From positions 3,286,001 to 3,350,000 of the forward strand of contig NZ_CP043839.1 in the NCBI RefSeq assembly GCF_032878955.1: a stretch of DNA of 64,000 nucleotides, read 5' to 3'. Below are positions 1 to 10,646 of this stretch, piece after piece; the first letter of the stretch is position 1; every line of letters starts with the position of its first letter. The translations under genes were made by a program, and so were the position numbers. Source of the stretch: Butyricimonas paravirosa. Its GTDB lineage: Bacteria; Bacteroidota; Bacteroidia; Bacteroidales; Marinifilaceae. The notes beneath the pieces are model-generated. The model ran no database searches. It was not told the DNA's origin and saw only the letters and a program-made list of their open reading frames with translations.

Positions 1-28
1 GTTAATCGTATGTAAATCATTTAATTGT

Positions 29-2353
29 ATGAATAAGATATTGGTTTTGTTGTCATTATTATTGTTTACTTTTGGGGGAGAAGCTCAGCAGAAAGCAAAT
101 TATAAATTGGCAGAAAAGTTACGGAATGTTTCATTTGGTAGTTTAATCGGGAAGTATAGTATGAGCGTGTTTCCCAAACAGATTAACGATACGGATAAGT
201 TCTGGTTCGAGTTCACCACGGAAGAGGGAAAGAATTTCTATTTTGTCGATCCGGCAAAAGGGGAGAAACGTTTGCTTTTTAATAATACGGATATTGCACA
301 GGGGGTTAGTCTGATTACCCGGAAAGGCTATAATGAGAAGGATTTGAGAATCTCCAATATGGAATTTTCCAAAGATTTGACCAAAATGACCTTTTCTATG
401 GATGGTCGTTATGAATTTGACTTTAAGACAAAGAAAGTACAGGCCTTGGAGAAAAAAGATCATTCAGAGGAGGATGACGAAGTGATTTATTCTTGGATGA
501 CCTTTTCCCCGGATCGGAAATATATATTGTACGCGAAAGGTCATAACTTGTATATACGGGGTAATAAAGCTAAAGGCGTGGATACCACGGAAGTTCAGTT
601 AACAACTGACGGGGAAAAATATTATTCCTTTGCCCGGGATCCGGAAGATGATCAAAAAGATGAAGCGGAAACAAATGCTCGTTGGTTTAAGGATTCCAGA
701 CATATTTACGTGGTACGTGAAGATAGCCGAAAGTTGAAAGATATGTTTGTTATTAATTCTTTGACTAAGCGTCCGACGTTGGAAACGTATCGGTATGAGA
801 TGCCGGGAGAGAAGGATTTATGCCAGTACGAATTATGGATTATTGATATCGAGAAAAAAACTGCCAATCGGGTTTCGGCTGATAAATGGACAGATCAGTA
901 TATTCAGGTTCTCCAACCCGGAGAAAAAGGAGACAAGCTTTTCTTTCAGCGTTTTAAACGTACATGGGATGAAGTTGATATTTGCGTGGTAAACACGGAG
1001 ACATTGGAGGTGAAGGAGTTGATTCACGAGGTAGACAAACCTTACCGGGATTATCATATGCAGAATACGGTAATATTGAACGACGGGAAAGATATTTTGT
1101 TCCGTTCGGAGCGCACGGGCTGGGGACATTATTATCATTATGACGGGGAAGGACGTCTGAAGAATGTTATAACTTCAGGACCTTGGGTGGCCGGACAGGT
1201 GGCTGCTATCGACACCGTGGGACGTGCTATTTATTTGTATGGTTTCGGACGGGAGAAGGGGGTTGATCCTTACTATTATATGCTTTATAAGGCAAGTATC
1301 GATAAAGAAGGGGTTACCTTGCTGACACCGGAGAATGCTCAACATGGGGCTTCATTCTTATCTTCTAAACGTTATTTTGTGGATACTTATTCACGGGTGG
1401 ATATGGAACCGAAAATTGTTTTGAAGAATAATCAGGGAAAGGTGATCATGGAATTGGCAAAACCCGATACCCGACGTTTGAAGGAATTGGGATGGAGAGC
1501 CCCCGAACGTTTTACCGTGAAGGCAGCTGACGGTTTGACGGATATATATGGGATTATGTGGAAACCTGCTGATTTTGACCCGAACAAGAAATACCCGATT
1601 ATTTCTTCCGTGTATCCCGGTCCGTTTTTCGAGTACGTGAACACTTCTTTCCGTGTGGATGATAGTTATAACATGAGGCTGGCTCAACTCGGTTTTATCG
1701 TGGTATCTATGGGACATCGGGGAGGAAGCCCGATGCGGGGTAAATTCTATCATCGTTACGGGTATGGAAAATTACGGGATTATCCTTTGGCAGACGATAA
1801 GTATGCCATCGAACAGTTAGCTGATCGATATGCTTATATTGATCTTTCCAAGGTGGGTATTTTCGGTCATTCCGGGGGTGGATTCATGTCAACTGCGGCA
1901 CTCTGTACGTATCCGGATTTCTACACGGCAGCCGTGTCTTCCGCGGGAAATCATGATAATAATATTTTTAACCGGGGATGGTCTGAAATATATCACGGGG
2001 TGAAGGAAGCGGTCAAGACAGTGAAAGGGAAAGACGGGCAGGATAGTACGGTGTACACCTATTCATGTAAGGTCCCGACGAATATGGAATTGGCAAAACG
2101 TCTGAAAGGACATTTGTTGTTGGTGACAGGAGATATGGATAAAAATGTGCATCCTGCCAATACATTGCGTATGGTGGATGCTTTGATTAAGGCAAAGAAG
2201 AATTTCGAAATGATCGTGTTGCCGGGTAACGGGCATGGTTTCGGGGGAAAGGCAGATGCTTTCTTTGAGCGTAAATTGTGGTATCATTTTGCGAAATATT
2301 TGTTAGGGGACGAGAGTACGATGGAAGATGTGGAATTGCAAATAGAGAATTAA
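29..2353 (+). CDS. S9 family (DPP IV-like) exported serine peptidase, copy 1
   Basis: A 774-residue protein with a type I signal peptide (about residues 1-19, ending GGEAQ). The middle (about 40-490) is the irregular beta-propeller region expected of the DPP IV/prolyl oligopeptidase family. The C-terminal alpha/beta hydrolase (about 510-765) shows the nucleophile motif GHSGGG with Ser615, then Asp704 in GDMDKNVHP and His736 in GNGHG, a complete catalytic triad in family order. The expected role is cleavage of di- or tripeptides from peptide N-termini in the periplasm; exact specificity cannot be read here. It is the first of three tandem paralogues; the next gene starts one base after its stop, so they are probably co-transcribed. 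No upstream promoter is visible because the window begins 28 bases before the start. Confidence 0.9.
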   Translation: MNKILVLLSLLLFTFGGEAQQKANYKLAEKLRNVSFGSLIGKYSMSVFPKQINDTDKFWFEFTTEEGKNFYFVDPAKGEKRLLFNNTDIAQGVSLITRKGYNEKDLRISNMEFSKDLTKMTFSMDGRYEFDFKTKKVQALEKKDHSEEDDEVIYSWMTFSPDRKYILYAKGHNLYIRGNKAKGVDTTEVQLTTDGEKYYSFARDPEDDQKDEAETNARWFKDSRHIYVVREDSRKLKDMFVINSLTKRPTLETYRYEMPGEKDLCQYELWIIDIEKKTANRVSADKWTDQYIQVLQPGEKGDKLFFQRFKRTWDEVDICVVNTETLEVKELIHEVDKPYRDYHMQNTVILNDGKDILFRSERTGWGHYYHYDGEGRLKNVITSGPWVAGQVAAIDTVGRAIYLYGFGREKGVDPYYYMLYKASIDKEGVTLLTPENAQHGASFLSSKRYFVDTYSRVDMEPKIVLKNNQGKVIMELAKPDTRRLKELGWRAPERFTVKAADGLTDIYGIMWKPADFDPNKKYPIISSVYPGPFFEYVNTSFRVDDSYNMRLAQLGFIVVSMGHRGGSPMRGKFYHRYGYGKLRDYPLADDKYAIEQLADRYAYIDLSKVGIFGHSGGGFMSTAALCTYPDFYTAAVSSAGNHDNNIFNRGWSEIYHGVKEAVKTVKGKDGQDSTVYTYSCKVPTNMELAKRLKGHLLLVTGDMDKNVHPANTLRMVDALIKAKKNFEMIVLPGNGHGFGGKADAFFERKLWYHFAKYLLGDESTMEDVELQIEN

Positions 2354-2354
2354 G

Positions 2355-4664
2355 ATGAACAAGATAATAATATGCGTGGTGTTGATTGTCTGTTCCTTGT
2401 TGGCGAACGGACAACAAAAGGCAAATTATAAGTTGGCGGAACGATATAAGAAACATGAAATCGTGGGAATTTCAGGTAATAGTATGGCGATCCATCCTGA
2501 ATTTATCAATAATTCCGATCGTTTTTGGTATTCTTTCTCGGATAGTAACGGGAAAAGATATTATTACGTGGACCCGGCGAAGAAACTAAAACGATTGTTG
2601 TTTGATAACGACGATTTATTGGCCCAGATAAGTAGAGAAACTCGTAAGGCATACAATTCAAAGGATTTATCCTTACATTCTATCGAGTTCGATAAGAAGG
2701 AACGTTCATTTACTTTTGAGTTTGATGAGGCGAAGTATCAATACACGATCAAAACCGGGAAAGTGGAAAAGATTGATTCCTTGAAACCATGGTCTGGTTG
2801 GGCTTCGTGGATGAAGTATTCTCCGGATAGTTTATATATTTTGTATTGTAAAAATCACAATTTGTACGTGATGGGCAACAAGAATAAGGGACAGGATTCC
2901 ACGGAAGTACAATTAACTTTTGATGCAGAAAAGAATTTTACTTTTGCTAAAGAGATGGATGAATCCGATGAAGAAGTGGAAGCTGTTGCTGAATGGTTTA
3001 AAGATTCAAAGAAAATCTATGCGGTGAGAGAGGATGCTCGAAAGGTGAAAGACTTGTATCTGATTAATAGCCTGTCACAACCTCGTCCCACGTTGAAAAC
3101 TTACAAGTATGATATGCCGGGCGATAAGGAAATATCGCAGAGTGAGTTGTTGGTGATAGACCTGGAAACGAAGAAGATTACCAAGTTTAATATTGACAGA
3201 TGGCAGGATCAGTATTTTGAAGTGCTGTATGCAAGTAAAGATTCGGAAAGAATTTATTTTGAACGGACAAACCGGGCGTATAATGAAAAAGAACTATGTG
3301 TTGTAAACGTGCTTACCGGGGAAGTAAAGGTGTTGGTTCATGAGGTTGACAAGCCGTTTATGGATTTTAAGATGGTGAGTATCTCCTTCCTAAACGATGG
3401 TAAGGATATCGTGTACCGCTCTGAACGTAGCGGCTGGGGACATTATTATTTATATGACGGGGAGGGGAATTTGAAAAATGAAATCACTTCCGGGGATTGG
3501 GTGGCCGGTCCGATATGCGAGATTGACACGGTGGGACGTGCACTCTATTTTTACGCCTTGGGTAAGGATGAGAATATAGATCCGTATTACTATACATTGT
3601 GCAGAGCCAGTTTGGATAAACCGAATTCTGTCGAGCAACTGACATTTGATAATGTAACTCATACTGTGGATTGGTCTAAAACGTTTAATTATTTTATTGA
3701 TACTTATCAACGGGTAGATTTGGAACCTCACGTAGTTCTGCGTAACAAGCATGGGAAAAAGATCATGGATTTGGAGAAGGCCGATATTTCCCGAATGCAA
3801 GAGATGGGGTGGAAAGCTCCGGAACGTTTTAAAGTAAAAGCGGCAGATGGCGTTACGGATTTGTACGGCGTGATGTGGAAGCCATTTGATTTTGATTCCA
3901 CGAAACATTATCCCATAATATCTTCCGTTTATCCGGGTCCTTTTTACGAGTATGTGCCAACTCAGTTTGATTTTATTCATGGTCGTAATACTCAATTGGC
4001 ACAACTTGGATTCATTGTTATTGCCGTAGGACACCGGGGAGGTTCACCAATGCGGGGAAAATATTACCATACCTATGGTTTTGGAAACTTGCGAGATTAT
4101 CCTTTGGCGGATGATAAATATGCTATCGAGCAATTGGCCGATCGCTATTCTTATATTGATGCTACGCGAGTGGGGATTTTTGGACATTCGGGAGGTGGTT
4201 TTATGTCGACGGCAGCCATCTGCACGTATCCTGACTTTTATAAAGCAGCTGTTGCAGCTGCCGGTAATCATGATAACTACATTTATAATAAATGGTTTAC
4301 CGAAACACATAATGGTGCGACAGAGGAAAAGAAGGTGATCAAGGATAGCGTGAATGGAGATCGTACGGAGTACACGTATAAGTTCCGGGTGAATACCAAT
4401 ATTGATTTGGCAAAGAATTATAAAGGCGGTTTGTTGCTTGTCACAGGTGATATGGATGACAATGTACATCCGGCGCATACTTACCGTATGGCAGATGCTT
4501 TGATAAAAGCTGGGAAGAATTTCGATATGTTGGTTTTGCCGGGACAGGATCATGGATTTTCCGGGGCCGCAGAGCTATTCTTTGAACGGAAGTTGTGGGC
4601 TCATTTTGCAAAATATTTGTTGGGAGATTCTTCTGCGGATTACAAAAGTTCAATTGGAAATTAG
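2355..4664 (+). CDS. S9 family (DPP IV-like) exported serine peptidase, copy 2
   Basis: A 769-residue paralogue of the preceding gene, aligning along its whole length; it shares the mature N-terminus QQKANYKLAE and the segment YPLADDKYAIEQLADRY. The signal peptide ends ANGQQ. The triad is intact: Ser612 in GHSGGG, Asp701 in GDMDDNVHP, His733 in QDHG. The propeller region differs more between copies than the hydrolase domain, which suggests that the copies differ in substrate selection rather than chemistry. Start and upstream stop are separated by one base (TAAGATG), so translation coupling is likely. Function beyond S9 aminopeptidase is inference. Confidence 0.9.
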   Translation: MNKIIICVVLIVCSLLANGQQKANYKLAERYKKHEIVGISGNSMAIHPEFINNSDRFWYSFSDSNGKRYYYVDPAKKLKRLLFDNDDLLAQISRETRKAYNSKDLSLHSIEFDKKERSFTFEFDEAKYQYTIKTGKVEKIDSLKPWSGWASWMKYSPDSLYILYCKNHNLYVMGNKNKGQDSTEVQLTFDAEKNFTFAKEMDESDEEVEAVAEWFKDSKKIYAVREDARKVKDLYLINSLSQPRPTLKTYKYDMPGDKEISQSELLVIDLETKKITKFNIDRWQDQYFEVLYASKDSERIYFERTNRAYNEKELCVVNVLTGEVKVLVHEVDKPFMDFKMVSISFLNDGKDIVYRSERSGWGHYYLYDGEGNLKNEITSGDWVAGPICEIDTVGRALYFYALGKDENIDPYYYTLCRASLDKPNSVEQLTFDNVTHTVDWSKTFNYFIDTYQRVDLEPHVVLRNKHGKKIMDLEKADISRMQEMGWKAPERFKVKAADGVTDLYGVMWKPFDFDSTKHYPIISSVYPGPFYEYVPTQFDFIHGRNTQLAQLGFIVIAVGHRGGSPMRGKYYHTYGFGNLRDYPLADDKYAIEQLADRYSYIDATRVGIFGHSGGGFMSTAAICTYPDFYKAAVAAAGNHDNYIYNKWFTETHNGATEEKKVIKDSVNGDRTEYTYKFRVNTNIDLAKNYKGGLLLVTGDMDDNVHPAHTYRMADALIKAGKNFDMLVLPGQDHGFSGAAELFFERKLWAHFAKYLLGDSSADYKSSIGN

Positions 4665-4674
4665 GACATAGAAA

Positions 4675-6993
4675 ATGAATAGGATAATTATTTTATTGGG
4701 ATTCATCGCCTTTCATGTTACGAGTTTTGCACAACAAAAGGCAAATTACGAATTGGCGGAACGTATGCGGGAAATTACGCAAGCTCCGATCTCAAAGAAT
4801 ACATTGCTTATAAGACCAACTTTTATAAAAGGGAGTGATTGTTTTTACTACTCTTTTCAAACAGAAGAAGGGAAGAAATATTATTGGGTGGATCCGAAAC
4901 GGAAAGAGAAGAGGTTGTTGTTCGATAATGCTGAGCTGGTGTCTAAGGTGAGTGAGATGACGAGAAAGCCTTACAATCATAGAAATTTTGACATCGAGGT
5001 GAAGTTCTTGGATGAGGAAACGTTTAAATTTTATCTTGATCGTCAGGATTATACTTATAATATTCGGACGAAAGAGTTGAAGCTTTGGAAAGCAAAAAAA
5101 CAATTTACGTCAGATCCTTATTGGATGTATTATTCTGCGGATAGTGCTTATATGTTGTTTGCCAAACGTCATAATTTGTATTTGGTGGGTAATCCGGCGA
5201 AAGGTAGGGATACGACAGAAGTGCAGCTTACGTTTGATGGCGAGAAGAATTATTCATTGAACCGGGAAGACGAAGGGGAATTGGATGGGCGTTTCCTTTG
5301 TGAAGCTAAGTGGTTTAAAAGGGGGAATAAATTTTATGCCTTGCGAGAGGATTCTCGTAAAGTGAACGATATGTGGGTGGTGGATGTACTTGCAGAACCT
5401 CGTCCTAAGCTGGAGACCTATAAATACGAGATGGCAGGTGATAAACATGTTATTCAATATAGCCTGATTATCGGGGATGCCGATACACGGCAAGTGCGGG
5501 AGATTGATATTAATCGCTGGCCGGATCAATATGTAGATGTTGTTTATAGCAGTAATGACGGGAAACGTCTTTATCTTCAGAGGTATAAGCGCACGTGGGA
5601 TGAAGCAGATATTTGTATGGTGAACGTGGAGACCGGGGAGGTAAAATCGCTTATCCATGAGAAAAATAAACCTTATTTGGATTATCAGATGAGGAGTATT
5701 ACTTTCTTGAATGACGGAAATGAGATATTATTCCGTTCGGAACGTAGTGGTTGGGGGCACTATTATTTGTACGACAAGGATGGAAATTTGAAAAATCAGG
5801 TTACCTCGGGAGCTTGGGTTGCTAGTCCTTTGCTACAAGTGGATACGGTTCGCCGTCAGATATATTTCTATGCGTATGGACGGAAGGAGGGGGTGGATCC
5901 TTATTACTATATCTTGTATCGGGCAGATTTGGATAAGGAGAATGCATTGACTTGTTTAACTCCGGAAAATGCGACTCATAATATAACGTTATCTCCTTCT
6001 TGCGATTATTACGTGGATGGATATTCACGGGTGGATATGGAACCGAAAAACGTTGTTCGAAATCGGAAAGGGAAAATTATCATGACGCTGGAGGACCCGG
6101 ATTTGGATCGCTTGTACGAGATGGGATGGCGGGCTCCGGAGCGTTTTTCGGTGAAAGCTACTGATGGGGTTACCGATTTGTACGGGGTGATGTGGAAACC
6201 TGCGGATTTTGATTCTACAAAATTGTATCCGATTATTTCCTGCGTGTATCCCGGACCATTTTTCGAGTATGTCCCGACACGTTTTACCATCAATGACGAG
6301 TTGAATACCCGATTGGCACAACTTGGTTTTATTGTTATCACCGTGGGACACCGGGGATGTTCTCCCATGCGAGGCAAATATTATCATACTTTCGGGTATG
6401 GCAATCAACGGGATTATCCTTTGGCTGACGATAAGTACGTGATAGAGCAGTTGGCTGATCGTTATTCTTTTATTAACCGGAAGAAAGTTGGTATTTATGG
6501 TCACTCCGGGGGAGGTTTTATGGCAGCTGCAGCCATTTGTACGTATCCTGATTTTTATTCGGCAGCTGTTGCGTCTGCTGGTAATCATGATAATAACATG
6601 TATAATAAAGGATGGGTCGAGATTCATTATGGCGTGCAGGAACGTAAAAAAATGGTGAAAGATTCTCTTGGTAATGAGCATGAGGAAATTACATATTACA
6701 CGTCCAGCAAAACAAATATGGATTTGGCTAAGAATTATAAAGGAGGTTTGTTGCTTGTGACAGGAGATATGGATAATACGGTTCATCCTGCACATACGAT
6801 GAAAATGGCAGATGCCCTTATTAAAGCGGGAAAGGATTTTGATATGCTGGTATTACCCGGTAATAGACATGGATACCGGGGTATGGCGGAATATTTTTAT
6901 GAACGGAAATTATGGCATCATTTTGCCCGGTTTCTTTTAGGGGATTCGTCTGCCGATTATCAGACAGATTTGGATTATTTTATGAAGAGATAA
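4675..6993 (+). CDS. S9 family (DPP IV-like) exported serine peptidase, copy 3
   Basis: Third tandem paralogue, 772 residues, with a signal peptide ending TSFAQ and the same QQKANYELAER mature start. Catalytic residues are Ser611 (GHSGGGFMA), Asp700 (GDMDNTVHP) and His732 (GNRHG). It begins 10 bases after copy 2 and is the last of the tight cluster; 185 bases without an obvious gene follow. All three copies keep the active site, so none looks like a decayed duplicate. Probably periplasmic peptide trimming; substrate unknown. Confidence 0.9.
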   Translation: MNRIIILLGFIAFHVTSFAQQKANYELAERMREITQAPISKNTLLIRPTFIKGSDCFYYSFQTEEGKKYYWVDPKRKEKRLLFDNAELVSKVSEMTRKPYNHRNFDIEVKFLDEETFKFYLDRQDYTYNIRTKELKLWKAKKQFTSDPYWMYYSADSAYMLFAKRHNLYLVGNPAKGRDTTEVQLTFDGEKNYSLNREDEGELDGRFLCEAKWFKRGNKFYALREDSRKVNDMWVVDVLAEPRPKLETYKYEMAGDKHVIQYSLIIGDADTRQVREIDINRWPDQYVDVVYSSNDGKRLYLQRYKRTWDEADICMVNVETGEVKSLIHEKNKPYLDYQMRSITFLNDGNEILFRSERSGWGHYYLYDKDGNLKNQVTSGAWVASPLLQVDTVRRQIYFYAYGRKEGVDPYYYILYRADLDKENALTCLTPENATHNITLSPSCDYYVDGYSRVDMEPKNVVRNRKGKIIMTLEDPDLDRLYEMGWRAPERFSVKATDGVTDLYGVMWKPADFDSTKLYPIISCVYPGPFFEYVPTRFTINDELNTRLAQLGFIVITVGHRGCSPMRGKYYHTFGYGNQRDYPLADDKYVIEQLADRYSFINRKKVGIYGHSGGGFMAAAAICTYPDFYSAAVASAGNHDNNMYNKGWVEIHYGVQERKKMVKDSLGNEHEEITYYTSSKTNMDLAKNYKGGLLLVTGDMDNTVHPAHTMKMADALIKAGKDFDMLVLPGNRHGYRGMAEYFYERKLWHHFARFLLGDSSADYQTDLDYFMKR

Positions 6994-7178
6994 ATTCGTA
7001 TTGTATATTTAAATGTAAAACACAAGATATTTTATTGTGAGGCTAAAATTTAGTCATTGTTTTCATGAGCTTTTTGCTCGTGCAGGAAGTTTTTGCTCCT
7101 TCTTCTATGGCAATAATCTGGAAAAGGGAAAAACATGAATCGGTCAAGGAGTTAATAATCTTTTTAATGAAATAGTAT

Positions 7179-9869
7179 ATGATGAAATTTGTAATAATTT
7201 TTTTGTTGGTATTCTCCGGTAATGTAGGATGGTCTCAAAAAAGAGCTTTGGATACAGCGGCATATAAGTTATGGCGAAGGGTAGATGCTCCTAATATTTC
7301 GGAAGATGGGAAATGGGTGACTTATCATTTCGTACATATTGACTCAAAATATGATACATTACCTCGGGTGACTTATCTGTATAACCCGGAAAAAAATATC
7401 AAGGTGGAACTGCAACACGTGGTTAGACCTTCATTTTTCGCAAACGGGAAATGGTTGCGCTATACGGTAACGGCTCCAGAGGCGGATTCCTGTGCTTGCG
7501 ATTCGACCTTTTTGTTGCGTTTGCGGGATATGAAAAAGATATATTGGGACCGGGAATATGATTTTAACGAATATAATACTTCGGAGTTGATCACGTATTC
7601 TTACCCGATAGATAAAAAATTCCCGAAATACAGGCGATTTGTCATTAGGAATATTGGGAACTGCGACTCTATCGTGATGGATAGTGTGGAAAATTGCACG
7701 CTGTTGAGGGGGCATAAAGCAATGGTTTATATCAAAAATCATGGAGAGTACAAATCTTTGTGCTATCGTCCCTTGAAAGGAAAATCCGTTGTTATTTTTT
7801 CTGATAAGAAACTTTTATTAAAAGATTATTCATTAGCACATGATCAATTGGGAGGAACGTTCACGGTGGCCTCGGATACATCAAAAATGAATAATCCCGA
7901 TCTTTTTTATTCTTTTTCTATCCCTAAGGGAGAGTGTCGGCTTTTGGTGGATTGGGATGATGTGCAATTCCCGAAAAATTATGTTTGGCGAAGTAGGGCT
8001 TATCGTTTATCCAATGACGGAAAGCGTGTTATCTTGGATGGGGATACGATTTTGCCGGTACCGGAGAAAAAACGGGAAAAAAAAGATACTCGTTTCGAGC
8101 TAGAATTATGGACTTGGAATGATGAGATTTCATCTTTGCAGCAAAGAGAAGGAAATTATAGGTCCAGTAACGTGAGACTCGCCTATAATTTGGATACAAA
8201 AATTTGTTGCCGGGTGACGAGTCAGAATATGGAAAAATTGATTTTGCCGGAAGGAAATAAGTACGACTATGCTTTTGCATTGGACAAAACTCCTTACAGA
8301 CGTTTTTCGGACTGGAAAAATGATATTAATGCGGATATTTATCTGATTGACCTAAATACGGGAAAAACTATTCTCTTTGAGCGAAATTCCTACACGGAAC
8401 CGGAATGGAGTCCGAACGGTAAATATGCATTATGGTATAATGCTTTGGAAAAAGTCTGGTATAAAATTGATCCGAGGACCTGTCAACGGGTAGATCTCTC
8501 GAAAGAGATAGGCTATCCTGTCCACAATGAATTACATGATTTGCCGAAACCAGCGGAAGCATACGGCATTGCGGGATGGTCGAAAGATGGTAATCGGGTT
8601 GTGCTGTATGACCGCTATGATATGTGGGTAATAGATTTGGCGGGGGAAAAGCCTGTTTATTCGTTGACAGGCGGTTATGGAAGGGCTACAAATCGGCAAT
8701 TCCGTTGGTTAAAAGATGATTATGGGGATAAAATTATTGATTTCGAAAATGGATTTCTGATGACTTCCGTGAATTTAGAAAATCGGGATGAAGGAATTTA
8801 TCACTTCCAGTCTAATGGGAAATTGAAAAAATTGATGGAAGGTCCTTATTCAGTCACGGTGAATCAAAAATCAGAAAATCAGAAATACTGTATATTTACT
8901 CGGCAGGGGTACACGGAATTTCGGGATTTGTGGTGGAGTGATTTGGCATTTACTCGCCCGGTAAAGATAACAAATACTAATCCGCAACAGGAGAATTATT
9001 TTTGGGGATCGGTGAAGTTGGTCGAATGGACAAACTTCGAAGGAAAAAGAAATCGGGGACTACTATATTTGCCGGAGGATTACGACCCATCGAAACGTTA
9101 TCCGGTTATCGTGAATTTTTACGAAACACACACGGAGACTTTGCATAACTATATCGTACCGTTTTGGTGTAGTGGTATGCTTAACGTGATTTCTTACGTG
9201 AGCAATGGTTATGTGGTATTCATGCCGGATATCCATTTTACAGTGGGCGCTCCGGGTGAGAGTAGCTATAATGCTGTCGTTAGTGGCACTGAAATGCTTA
9301 TTGACCGGGGAATAGCTGATAAGGATAGAATCGGGATACAAGGGCATAGTTGGTCCGGTTATCAAGTGGCTTACTTGGTGACTCGTACAAATATGTTTGC
9401 CTGTGCCAGTCCGGGGGCAGCCGTGTCCAGCATGGTTTCTGCCTATACAGGAATTCGTACGGGAAGCGGGATGCCTCGAATGTTCATGTATGAGGAAACG
9501 CAAAGCCGTTTGGGTAAATCTTTGTGGGAGGACAAAGAAATGTATCTTCGTCACTCGCCCATTTTGAATGCGGATAAGATACAGACTCCATTATTGATTT
9601 TTCATTGTGACGGGGATGAGGCTGTCCCCTATGCTGAAGGATTGAATTTATTCCTTGCCATGCGACGTTTACAGAAGCCTGCTTGGTTGCTAAATTATAA
9701 GGGAGAACGCCATTTCTTATTCAACAAAGCTGCAGAGGTGGATTGGACAATTCGTTTACAACAATTCTTTGATCATTATTTAAAAGGAGATCCCGAACCC
9801 CGATGGATGAGGGAAGGGATTCACGCTAACGAGCGTGGAATAGATCAAAAGTATGATTTGGTAAAATGA
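7179..9869 (+). CDS. Divergent S9 family prolyl oligopeptidase-like exported peptidase
   Basis: An 896-residue exported protein (signal peptide about 1-19, ending VGWSQ), longer than and only distantly related to the three upstream enzymes. WD40/TolB-like repeats (DGKWVTYHF, SPNGKYALW) cover about residues 25-600. The hydrolase domain carries Ser724 in GHSWSG, Asp813 in CDGDEAVP and His845 in GERHF, matching the GHSWGG-type motif common in Bacteroidota S9 peptidases. It has a separate 185-base upstream gap, so it may have its own promoter. It ends with a charged tail after DHYLKGDPEP. Probable peptide hydrolase in the periplasm; specificity unknown. Confidence 0.85.
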   Translation: MMKFVIIFLLVFSGNVGWSQKRALDTAAYKLWRRVDAPNISEDGKWVTYHFVHIDSKYDTLPRVTYLYNPEKNIKVELQHVVRPSFFANGKWLRYTVTAPEADSCACDSTFLLRLRDMKKIYWDREYDFNEYNTSELITYSYPIDKKFPKYRRFVIRNIGNCDSIVMDSVENCTLLRGHKAMVYIKNHGEYKSLCYRPLKGKSVVIFSDKKLLLKDYSLAHDQLGGTFTVASDTSKMNNPDLFYSFSIPKGECRLLVDWDDVQFPKNYVWRSRAYRLSNDGKRVILDGDTILPVPEKKREKKDTRFELELWTWNDEISSLQQREGNYRSSNVRLAYNLDTKICCRVTSQNMEKLILPEGNKYDYAFALDKTPYRRFSDWKNDINADIYLIDLNTGKTILFERNSYTEPEWSPNGKYALWYNALEKVWYKIDPRTCQRVDLSKEIGYPVHNELHDLPKPAEAYGIAGWSKDGNRVVLYDRYDMWVIDLAGEKPVYSLTGGYGRATNRQFRWLKDDYGDKIIDFENGFLMTSVNLENRDEGIYHFQSNGKLKKLMEGPYSVTVNQKSENQKYCIFTRQGYTEFRDLWWSDLAFTRPVKITNTNPQQENYFWGSVKLVEWTNFEGKRNRGLLYLPEDYDPSKRYPVIVNFYETHTETLHNYIVPFWCSGMLNVISYVSNGYVVFMPDIHFTVGAPGESSYNAVVSGTEMLIDRGIADKDRIGIQGHSWSGYQVAYLVTRTNMFACASPGAAVSSMVSAYTGIRTGSGMPRMFMYEETQSRLGKSLWEDKEMYLRHSPILNADKIQTPLLIFHCDGDEAVPYAEGLNLFLAMRRLQKPAWLLNYKGERHFLFNKAAEVDWTIRLQQFFDHYLKGDPEPRWMREGIHANERGIDQKYDLVK

Positions 9870-9901
9870 TTTTTGAAATAGTAATTTTAATTTAGAATAG
9901 T

Positions 9902-10318
9902 ATGAAAAATTTGTTTTGTATAGGTTTAATCTTGTTATGTTTAGCTTGTGGCAGTGATCCGCAAAAAGAGATGGAAAAGAAAATTGTTGGGGAATGGTGT
10001 AATCCTTATACTTACGAGTCGACAGGAGAGCTGAAAGGTTTTCATTTCAAAAAAGGGGGAGTATGTGAAGCGATTAATATTCCTTCGTTGGATCTGAAAA
10101 CATGGAGTATTCAAGATGGTTATTTATTGATAAAAGGTTTTAGCCTTGAGGAAGATGGGAAAAAAGAGGTTTACGAGACGAAGGAAAAGATCGATCTTTT
10201 AAGTCCCGATACGTTGAGTCTCGTGGCACGTGAATCCAATCCTCGCCTTATCTTTCTTTATTTGAATACGAAGATTATTAAAGAACGAGTTGCTGTAGAT
10301 ACGATGTCTTGGGAATAG
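9902..10318 (+). CDS. Small lipocalin-like lipoprotein
   Basis: 138 residues with a lipoprotein signal peptide and lipobox LAC at Cys16. The mature protein contains IVGEW followed by short alternating strands (GFHFKKGGVCEAI, TWSIQDGYLLIKG), the pattern of the small lipocalin-like Bacteroidota lipoproteins. It lies 32 bases after the fourth S9 peptidase and is probably co-transcribed with it. The function is unknown; no catalytic residues are recognised. Confidence 0.6.
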   Translation: MKNLFCIGLILLCLACGSDPQKEMEKKIVGEWCNPYTYESTGELKGFHFKKGGVCEAINIPSLDLKTWSIQDGYLLIKGFSLEEDGKKEVYETKEKIDLLSPDTLSLVARESNPRLIFLYLNTKIIKERVAVDTMSWE

Positions 10319-10409
10319 TATTTCTTGTATTAACAATAGAAAAGAAGTTCAAAATGTTGTACCCTTGAAAAGTTCGTGTTCGACTTTTGGGGGTACAATC
10401 CCTCTCGTG

Positions 10410-10646
10410 GAGTCGTATAGAAACGTGGGAGAAATTACACCCGGTTTGGAGTTCGAAGACCTTACCGTCATGACATACTCGACGACCACGAAAACCGTTA
10501 CTCACGTCACCACGTGTCTCGTTATGAAGATCACGTTCCGATAACATTAAACTCTCTAAACCTTGTTTGACCAAGCCTTGTAAACCTAGTTCACCGTTTG
10601 TGATTTCGGAAATTATTTCCGAGATTTGTTCACGTGTAAATTCCAT
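10410..10646 (-). pseudogene. Truncated IS256-type transposase
   Basis: The - strand frame beginning at 10646 encodes the conserved N-terminal region of IS256-family transposases: GLQGLVKQGLESLMLSER followed by GFRGRRV and GKVFELQ, where intact members continue with IPR and the DDE domain. After FELQ (near 10445) the frame loses similarity; an alternative frame reads roughly SPTFL, consistent with a frameshift and then loss of the rest. About 70 of roughly 400 residues remain, so it cannot be active. Confidence 0.6.

Noticed and set aside
6025..6795. Long - strand frame (256 residues) opposite the third S9 peptidase
   Set aside because: It lies wholly antisense to a gene with clear family motifs and shows no recognisable protein pattern; codon-bias shadow.
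7065..7105. Repeated TTTTTGCTC segments between S9 genes
   Set aside because: Two short imperfect copies only; too little to support a regulatory or structural claim.
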